Part shown: piece after piece, positions 5,825-10,214 of the stretch
How the letters are laid out: the number at the start of each line of letters is the position of its first letter
How positions within the stretch are numbered: the first letter of the stretch is position 1
From: JALYGJ01 sp036558545
GTDB lineage: Bacteria; Chloroflexota; Limnocylindria; Limnocylindrales; CSP1-4
NCBI GenBank assembly: GCA_036558545.1
Contig: DATBFJ010000025.1
Coordinates: forward strand, 1 to 10,214
Direction of reading: 5' to 3'
Length of the DNA stretch: 10,214 nucleotides
Made by a program: the position numbers and the translations under genes
The notes under the pieces: model-generated
The model's input: the letters and a program-made list of their open reading frames with translations, nothing else
Database searches by the model: none
What the model was told of the DNA's origin: nothing

Positions 5825-7108
5825 TCAGAGCGAAACTCCTTGGGCTGTCAGTGATTGATCGCTGGATTCGGCGGCGTGCTCGGGTGAATCGGTGGGCTTT
5901 GGCGCACGAATAGCGCGTACCGACGGCACGAAAGCGACGATGGCCAGGGGGATGCCTGCGACTGCCGCAAGCACGAGCAGCGACGCCTGCGTTCCGACGA
6001 CTGCGGCGAGTGGACCAACGGCGATGTTGCCCACGGGCGAGATGACCATCGAGATGGTCCAGTCGACCGACGAGACCCGTGACAGGTGCTGAGACGGAAT
6101 CTGCTGCTGCAAAGTGGTGTGCCAGATCGTGTCCGTCAACGTCGTGCACGCGGAAGCCATGAATGCGCCCGCTGCCAGGATCGCCAGAGGTGGCGTCGTG
6201 CTCAGGATCACGAGCATCGCCGGCATGCCGAGCCATATCAGAAACGCCGCGCTGAGCGGCCGCGACGGGCGGACGCGCATGGCCGCGGCGGCGCCGACGA
6301 GGCCGCCAAGGGCGAAAAGGCTGATCGTTATGCCCCAATCCTCTGCACCCGATGGTGTCGCACCGACCATCAGCGGACCGAGGATGAACAGGCCCGAGAA
6401 GCCGAGGTTGGCGAGTGCGAAGGCACCGAGCGAGATGACCAGCCAGCGTCGGCGGACCACCTGGCTCCAGCCATCCTTGAAGTCGACAGCAAAAGACTGG
6501 TGGCTCGCGACCGCGACGCTGCCCACCGTCAGCCGGTTGAGCATGAAGGCTCCGAAGACGAACGACAGCGCGTCGAGCACGAACAGCGGGCCGATGACTC
6601 CGACAGCCACTGCCAGACCGGCGATGACCGGTCCTCCCAGCCGCGCGGCCCATTGCGACATGCCCAACAGGCTGTTTGCATCCTGCAGCCGATCTGGCGA
6701 AATCGTCTGGGGAATGAGACCGACCATCGCCGGCGTGAAGAACGCGGACGCTGCACCGCTGACGGCCGCGGCGAGAACGAACGGCCAGATCTCGTGCGTG
6801 CCGCTGAAGATCGCCCCAGCGACCAACAGCTGGGCTAGAGCACGAACGAGATCTGAGCCGATCATGACGTAGCGCCTGGGCAAGCGGTCCGCCCAGACGC
6901 CGCCGACGAGAAGGAACGCAACACGCGGGATGAGGAAGGCGGCGAAGACAAGCCCGAGATCCGTGGCCGAACCGCTGATCGCCAGAACCGCGAACGTGAG
7001 CGCCACTCCGGTAAGGCCGTCGCCCATCGCGGAGACGGTCTGGCCGACCCACAGTCGGCGGAAATTCGGTTCTGTCAGGGCTCCCAGTCGAGATCGCAAG
7101 TCGGGCAC
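5825..7108 (-). CDS. Major facilitator superfamily exporter (EntS/macrolide-efflux-like)
   Basis: A 427-residue proton-coupled transporter with about 12 membrane segments in two halves. It resembles the MFS_3/EntS group, which exports siderophores, macrolides and other drugs. Visible marks are FRRLW near residues 16-20, the first-span segment up to about 45, the motif-A loop GGVWADRLPRRY (69-80) between spans 2 and 3, and a repeat of the fold in the second half. The C-terminal tail (about 405-427) is hydrophilic. The start is GTG at 7108 with a modest CGGAG just before it and a promoter-operator directly upstream. The MarR gene follows at 39 bases, indicating a regulated efflux module. The substrate cannot be told from sequence. 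Confidence 0.9.
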   Translation of the reverse strand: MPDLRSRLGALTEPNFRRLWVGQTVSAMGDGLTGVALTFAVLAISGSATDLGLVFAAFLIPRVAFLLVGGVWADRLPRRYVMIGSDLVRALAQLLVAGAIFSGTHEIWPFVLAAAVSGAASAFFTPAMVGLIPQTISPDRLQDANSLLGMSQWAARLGGPVIAGLAVAVGVIGPLFVLDALSFVFGAFMLNRLTVGSVAVASHQSFAVDFKDGWSQVVRRRWLVISLGAFALANLGFSGLFILGPLMVGATPSGAEDWGITISLFALGGLVGAAAAMRVRPSRPLSAAFLIWLGMPAMLVILSTTPPLAILAAGAFMASACTTLTDTIWHTTLQQQIPSQHLSRVSSVDWTISMVISPVGNIAVGPLAAVVGTQASLLVLAAVAGIPLAIVAFVPSVRAIRAPKPTDSPEHAAESSDQSLTAQGVSL

Positions 7109-7112
7109 TCCG

Positions 7113-7139
7113 TTCGATATCGAATAATTCGACGTCGAA
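7113..7139. promoter_or_regulatory. Tandem palindromic operator before the MFS exporter
   Basis: TTCGATATCGAA (7113-7124) and TTCGACGTCGAA (7128-7139) are each perfect 12-bp palindromes, separated by TAA. Together they also form a larger near-perfect inverted repeat of 14-bp arms, differing only at the two central bases of each arm. They begin at the -10 box of the exporter promoter and cover the expected transcript start, an ideal place for a repressor. The MarR protein encoded two genes on is the natural candidate ligand-responsive binder. Confidence 0.75.
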
Positions 7140-7167
7140 CGATATTGGAGATCAAGACTCTCGTCAA
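7139..7167 (-). promoter_or_regulatory. Sigma-70-type promoter of the MFS exporter
   Basis: On the minus strand TTGACG (7162-7167) is a 5-of-6 -35 box, followed by exactly 17 bases and TATCGT (7139-7144) as -10. The predicted transcript starts inside the tandem palindromes and has a leader of roughly 24 bases before the GTG at 7108. Confidence 0.65.
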
Positions 7168-7195
7168 GCGGTCGCGATGTGAAGCATCTGAGGCC

Positions 7196-8260
7196 CTAGG
7201 GTTGACCCGCCATTGCCCGGTAGCGGTACGCGCTAACGCCGGCATAGTCGAGGACCCATCCGTCGCCGAGCGCCTGATCGGCCAGGAAGATGCCCCGCGC
7301 GGCCGGCGGCGTGAACGAACCGACCAATGACTCCGTGGATGGATCGATGACCGACACGTCGCCGCTCTGCTGGTTGGGCATCCAGAACGATCCATCAACA
7401 AAACCGGGATCGTGAGGGACCTGACCCACACCGATCGGTTCGCCAGCTTGGCCCGTCCTGGCATCGATGATGACGACGGAATTTGCCGAGGTCAGGGACG
7501 CGAGGACCTTGTCATCGCCAACGGCGAACCAGAAAGGGGCATCGCCCACCTCGACGTGGCTCACGATCTTGTTGCTGGCGGGATCGATGCGGTCGATCGT
7601 CGTGCCGCCCTGATTTGCGACCCACACCTGATCGCGTGTTATGGCCAGGCCGCTGACGGTCGGACCGCCGTCGATCGTCGCCTGCGTGGATCCATCGTTG
7701 GGGTCGATGCGCAGGATCGTGTCGGAGAGCTGCACCGACGTCCACACAGATCCGAAGCCGTACTCGACATCCCATATTGGACCGCCCACGTCGATCGTCT
7801 TGACGATCGATCCGGGCGTCGGGTCGACCTCCAGAAGCGCATGCTGGCCAAGCGCGCCAACCCACAGCCTGCCGTTTGCCGCGGTCACTCCGCAGGGCAT
7901 CGAGCTGAGGCCCAGAGACACAGTCTGGACGACCTGATTTGTCGCGCCGTCGATGCGGACGACTGTGCCGTCGCTGTAGTTGGTGACCCACACGGACCCA
8001 TCCAGCTCGACCATTGCGCACGGTCCGCTTCCCACGGAAATGGACGCAATCATGTTGAGATCGGCGGATCCGGCCGCGGACGCGGTCGCCGCGGCGGAAG
8101 GCGCTGATGAGGCGATGGCCGGCGCGTTGGGTGAGGCCGGAGCCGCGGTGGCCGTGCCTTCCGTCGAGACGGGAGGCCGACTGGCGCTTGGCGAGGGACT
8201 GCTGGTGCAGCCTATGACCAAGGTCGCCGATATGACGACGAGCGCGAGTTTGACCGTCAT
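7196..8260 (-). CDS. Lipoprotein with YVTN/YncE-like beta-propeller domain
   Basis: A 354-residue exported lipoprotein. A signal peptide ends in the lipobox LVIGC with lipidated Cys at 18. A Ser/Ala/Pro-rich linker (19-66) would hold the domain off the membrane. From about 69 there are some six to seven repeats of roughly 40 residues. These have the form GxVWVTN...GTVVRIDxxTNQVVxTVxVG, as in YVTN/YncE and virginiamycin B lyase-like propellers. The domain likely serves binding or recognition; no catalytic residues can be assigned. The ATG at 8260 is 4 bases after the AraC stop codon, so the two may be cotranscribed. However, TAGCCT (8267-8272) with a 6-base gap also offers a separate leaderless start. 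The next gene on this strand (MFS) begins 87 bases downstream with its own promoter. Confidence 0.85.
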   Translation of the reverse strand: MTVKLALVVISATLVIGCTSSPSPSASRPPVSTEGTATAAPASPNAPAIASSAPSAAATASAAGSADLNMIASISVGSGPCAMVELDGSVWVTNYSDGTVVRIDGATNQVVQTVSLGLSSMPCGVTAANGRLWVGALGQHALLEVDPTPGSIVKTIDVGGPIWDVEYGFGSVWTSVQLSDTILRIDPNDGSTQATIDGGPTVSGLAITRDQVWVANQGGTTIDRIDPASNKIVSHVEVGDAPFWFAVGDDKVLASLTSANSVVIIDARTGQAGEPIGVGQVPHDPGFVDGSFWMPNQQSGDVSVIDPSTESLVGSFTPPAARGIFLADQALGDGWVLDYAGVSAYRYRAMAGQP

Positions 8261-8264
8261 CCGG

Positions 8265-9167
8265 TCAGGCTATGAGCGACTCCCGGACCTGGGCTTCCAT
8301 GTTCTTGCTCGATTTGCTGCTCGCCTCGCGCCATTTGACGGGCGAGAAGCCGTAGGCACGCGTGAATCGATCGGTCAAATGCGCGTGTGAAGCGAAGCCA
8401 ACCTGCTGCGCCACGTCTGCAAGGCGGACGCCGTCCGCGATGAGCGGCAGGCTCGAGCGCAGGCGCAGCTCAGTCCGGTATGCGTGGATTGGCCGGCCTG
8501 TGGTCGATCGGAAGGTTCGAACCAAGTGGAACGGTGAAACTGCGAAAGCGTGGGCCAGATCGGCCAGCGACATGGTGCTGGCCACATCGCGACCTAGCTC
8601 CTCGCGAACCGATTGTGCGAGATCGCGGTGAGCGCGAGCCGTTGTGGATAGCACTTCCGGTTGCACATGCCTGTAGCCGTTGCAAACAACGCGCTGAAGG
8701 ATCCAATAGAGCTCCTCGCGGACCGCGTCGCCGTCAGTCTCCGGGGCCAAAGTGACAATTCGCCGAAGCCGCTCGATTGCTCGGTGGTCGTCACGCTCCA
8801 GGAGGGCCGCCGAGAATGGGAATCGGAAGGCAGCGGCATTGGCCGAGCTGTCGAACTCGTCGACGACCTCGCGCACCAGGTCCTGACTGACGGCAAGGAC
8901 GGTGCAGTCGTCACCGAGTGGAGAGATGAGTCGCCGACGGTAGGCCTGACCGGGACTGTACAGAACGGCCGACAGCGGATCCGCGACAACCTCCGCGCGC
9001 CGCTCTTGACGAATGGCAACAGCAGTCCTCGGAAAGGCGACCAGTGTCGCTCCGTCAGTGGTGCGATCCACGCGGTTCCAGCCTGGATGGCCGGGCGGCA
9101 ACCGAAACTCCGACAACCACAGGTCGTCGCTCGCAAACGTGAATCTGTCGGCGTATGGCAGAGCCAT
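8265..9167 (-). CDS. AraC family transcriptional regulator
   Basis: A 300-residue regulator with an N-terminal cupin-like effector region (about 5-175) and a C-terminal AraC DNA-binding domain (about 185-283). The first helix-turn-helix is at 201-222 (LADLAHAFAVSPFHLVRTFR) and the second at 249-270. The family signature GFASHAHLTDRFTRAYGFSP runs from 257, ending with KWR where Tyr is more usual than Trp. The N-terminal part is not close enough to a known sensor to predict the ligand. The start ATG at 9167 is the first in frame after an upstream stop; no Shine-Dalgarno is evident. It is followed at 4 bases by the lipoprotein gene, a likely target or partner. It diverges from the helicase gene across a 96-base gap with a direct repeat. 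Confidence 0.9.
   Translation of the reverse strand: MALPYADRFTFASDDLWLSEFRLPPGHPGWNRVDRTTDGATLVAFPRTAVAIRQERRAEVVADPLSAVLYSPGQAYRRRLISPLGDDCTVLAVSQDLVREVVDEFDSSANAAAFRFPFSAALLERDDHRAIERLRRIVTLAPETDGDAVREELYWILQRVVCNGYRHVQPEVLSTTARAHRDLAQSVREELGRDVASTMSLADLAHAFAVSPFHLVRTFRSTTGRPIHAYRTELRLRSSLPLIADGVRLADVAQQVGFASHAHLTDRFTRAYGFSPVKWREASSKSSKNMEAQVRESLIA
8267..8272 (-). promoter_or_regulatory. Candidate leaderless -10 box of the lipoprotein gene
   Basis: TAGCCT on the minus strand overlaps the last codons of the AraC gene and stands 6 bases before the lipoprotein ATG. No Shine-Dalgarno is visible at normal distance. No convincing -35 was found, so coupled translation from the AraC transcript remains equally possible. 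Confidence 0.35.
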
Positions 9168-9218
9168 CTGCGCATGTTGCCATCACACGGCTTGCCGCGA
9201 GTGCTACGCTCTCGCTCC

Positions 9219-9247
9219 AAATCGAACATATGTGCGAAATCGAGCAT
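9219..9247. promoter_or_regulatory. Direct repeat in the AraC/helicase divergent gap, possible AraC site
   Basis: AAATCGAACAT (9219-9229) and AAATCGAGCAT (9237-9247) match at 10 of 11 positions with an 18-bp period. Between and across them is a dyad TCGAACAT/ATGTGCGA (9222-9237, 7 of 8 pairs). AraC-family proteins commonly bind direct repeats near their own promoters, usually spaced about 21 bp, so the shorter period is a caution. The second copy ends 1 base before the helicase Shine-Dalgarno. Confidence 0.4.
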
Positions 9248-9263
9248 TGGAGGTGGCGAGCAA

Positions 9264-10214
9264 GTGAACGAAATGCGCCTGTACAAGCCACAGGGCACCA
9301 TCGAGACGCTCGAGCAGCTGCTCGCCGATCCCGAGATCGCTCAGTCCCTTGTCGCGCATCAGATCCTGCCTGAGCGGCCGGCGCAGACCGCGCCATTTCC
9401 CGGCTGGCTCGACAAACGACTCGTTCGTGCGCTGCACGGGCAGGGCATCGAGAAGCTCTACACGCACCAGGCAGAGTCGCTCGAATCGCTGAAGCGGGGC
9501 GATGACATCGTCGTTGTCACGCCAACGGCCTCCGGCAAGTCACTGTGTTTCAACCTGCCAGTGCTGCAGTCAGTGGCCGAGGATCCCGCGGCGAGATCGC
9601 TATATCTGTTCCCGACCAAGGCGCTGAGCCAGGACCAGCTTGCCGCGTTTCGTGAGTTGGCCGACGCCGCGGACATCGCTGTTGCCGCCGGCGTCTATGA
9701 CGGCGACACGCCCAATCCGATCCGTCACAACATCCGTGCCGCCGGCCAGGTCGTCGTAACCAATCCGGACATGCTCCATTCGGCGATCCTGCCCCATCAC
9801 ACCAAGTGGTTCCAGCTCTTCGAACAGCTCCGTTACATCGTCATTGACGAGACCCACAGCTACCGCGGCATTTTCGGAAGCCACGTCGCGAACGTCCTGC
9901 GACGCTTGCTCCGCCTGTGCGATCACTACGGCTCCCGGCCGCAGATCATCTGCTGCTCGGCGACGATCGGTAACCCGAAGGAGCTCGCCGAGATGCTCAC
10001 CGGACGGCAGATGACGGTCGTCGACCGCAACGGTGCGCCGGCAGGCGAGAAGCACGTCGTGATCCTCAATCCGCCGGTCATCGATGTGCGCCAGGGCATC
10101 CGGCCGGGCCCGCTCGCGCTCTCTCATCGTGCCGCCTTGGCGTTCCTCCGCTCGGGCAGGCAGACGATCGTGTTTGCCAAGGCACGTGTCGCCGTCGAGC
10201 TGCTGCTGACAAGC
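9264..10214 (+). CDS. YprA/MrfA-type DEAD/DEAH-box helicase (partial, C-terminus beyond window)
   Basis: The first 317 codons of a superfamily 2 helicase that continues past the window. Visible parts are a Q-motif-like THQA (67-70), Walker A TPTASGKS (86-93), motif Ia PTKALSQDQ (117-125), motif Ib TNPDMLH (166-172), Walker B DETH (195-198) followed by SYRGIFGSHVANVLRRL, motif III SATIGNP (232-238), and the start of the second RecA-like domain (TIVFAKAR, 301-308). The DGDTP segment (146-150), LPHH (176-179) and YRGIFGSHV are characteristic of the YprA/MrfA group, which carries a C-terminal DUF1998 zinc-binding domain in full-length members. B. subtilis MrfA is a 3'-5' DNA helicase in mitomycin C repair. 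The start is GTG 9264 with GGAGG at 9249-9253; the ATG 9 bases on is too far from it. The expected partner nuclease (MrfB) is not in view. Confidence 0.88.
   Translation, partial: MNEMRLYKPQGTIETLEQLLADPEIAQSLVAHQILPERPAQTAPFPGWLDKRLVRALHGQGIEKLYTHQAESLESLKRGDDIVVVTPTASGKSLCFNLPVLQSVAEDPAARSLYLFPTKALSQDQLAAFRELADAADIAVAAGVYDGDTPNPIRHNIRAAGQVVVTNPDMLHSAILPHHTKWFQLFEQLRYIVIDETHSYRGIFGSHVANVLRRLLRLCDHYGSRPQIICCSATIGNPKELAEMLTGRQMTVVDRNGAPAGEKHVVILNPPVIDVRQGIRPGPLALSHRAALAFLRSGRQTIVFAKARVAVELLLTS

Noticed and set aside
6086..6872. Two roughly 250-codon plus-strand frames opposite the MFS gene
   Set aside because: Antisense translations with skewed composition and no motif.
5682..7052. 456-codon open frame on the minus strand in another frame of the MFS gene
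   Set aside because: Arg/His-rich shadow without hydrophobic segments; the overlapping frame is a typical 12-span exporter.
7412..8107. 231-codon plus-strand frame opposite the lipoprotein gene
   Set aside because: Antisense of a propeller gene with a lipobox; repeated composition only mirrors the propeller repeats.

Overview
The window is high-G+C bacterial DNA (by eye about 60-65% G+C) with compact genes. It carries nine complete protein-coding genes, one partial one at the right edge, and a tRNA gene at the left edge. I see no insertion sequence, phage gene or CRISPR array. Traits that fit Actinomycetota or a high-G+C Chloroflexota lineage are a Ser/Pro-rich lipoprotein linker, a GT87-type mannosyltransferase, several GTG starts and many start codons placed 6-9 bases after a TANNNT box. 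The sequence alone does not settle the phylum.

Layout, left to right: a tRNA with anticodon CAU (minus strand); an orphan NarL/LuxR-type response regulator with a degenerate receiver (plus); a roughly 300-base gene-free stretch holding a 17-bp inverted repeat and a terminator; a GlsB/YeaQ/YmgE small membrane protein and a GT87 glycosyltransferase (both minus); two paralogous polytopic membrane proteins in tandem (plus); a FtsB/DivIC-like division protein, a MarR regulator, an MFS exporter, a beta-propeller lipoprotein and an AraC regulator (all minus); and, divergent from AraC, the first 317 codons of a YprA/MrfA-type DEAD/DEAH helicase (plus).

Two local circuits stand out. First, the MFS exporter has a good promoter (TTGACG, 17 bases, TATCGT), followed at once by two 12-bp perfect palindromes of the form TTCGANNTCGAA. 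The MarR gene lies 39 bases downstream of the exporter gene and has a related dyad inside its own core promoter. This looks like a self-contained, ligand-inducible efflux module. Second, the AraC regulator ends 4 bases before the lipoprotein gene, and the divergent AraC/helicase gap carries an 11-bp direct repeat with an 18-bp period that could be its binding site.

The most general observation concerns translation starts. Five of nine complete genes have TANNNT 6-8 bases before the start codon and no convincing Shine-Dalgarno sequence; a sixth has it at 9 bases. GlsB and the helicase instead have a strong GGAGG. Mixed leaderless and leadered initiation is the likely explanation. I found nothing that I would call a new defence or mobile system.
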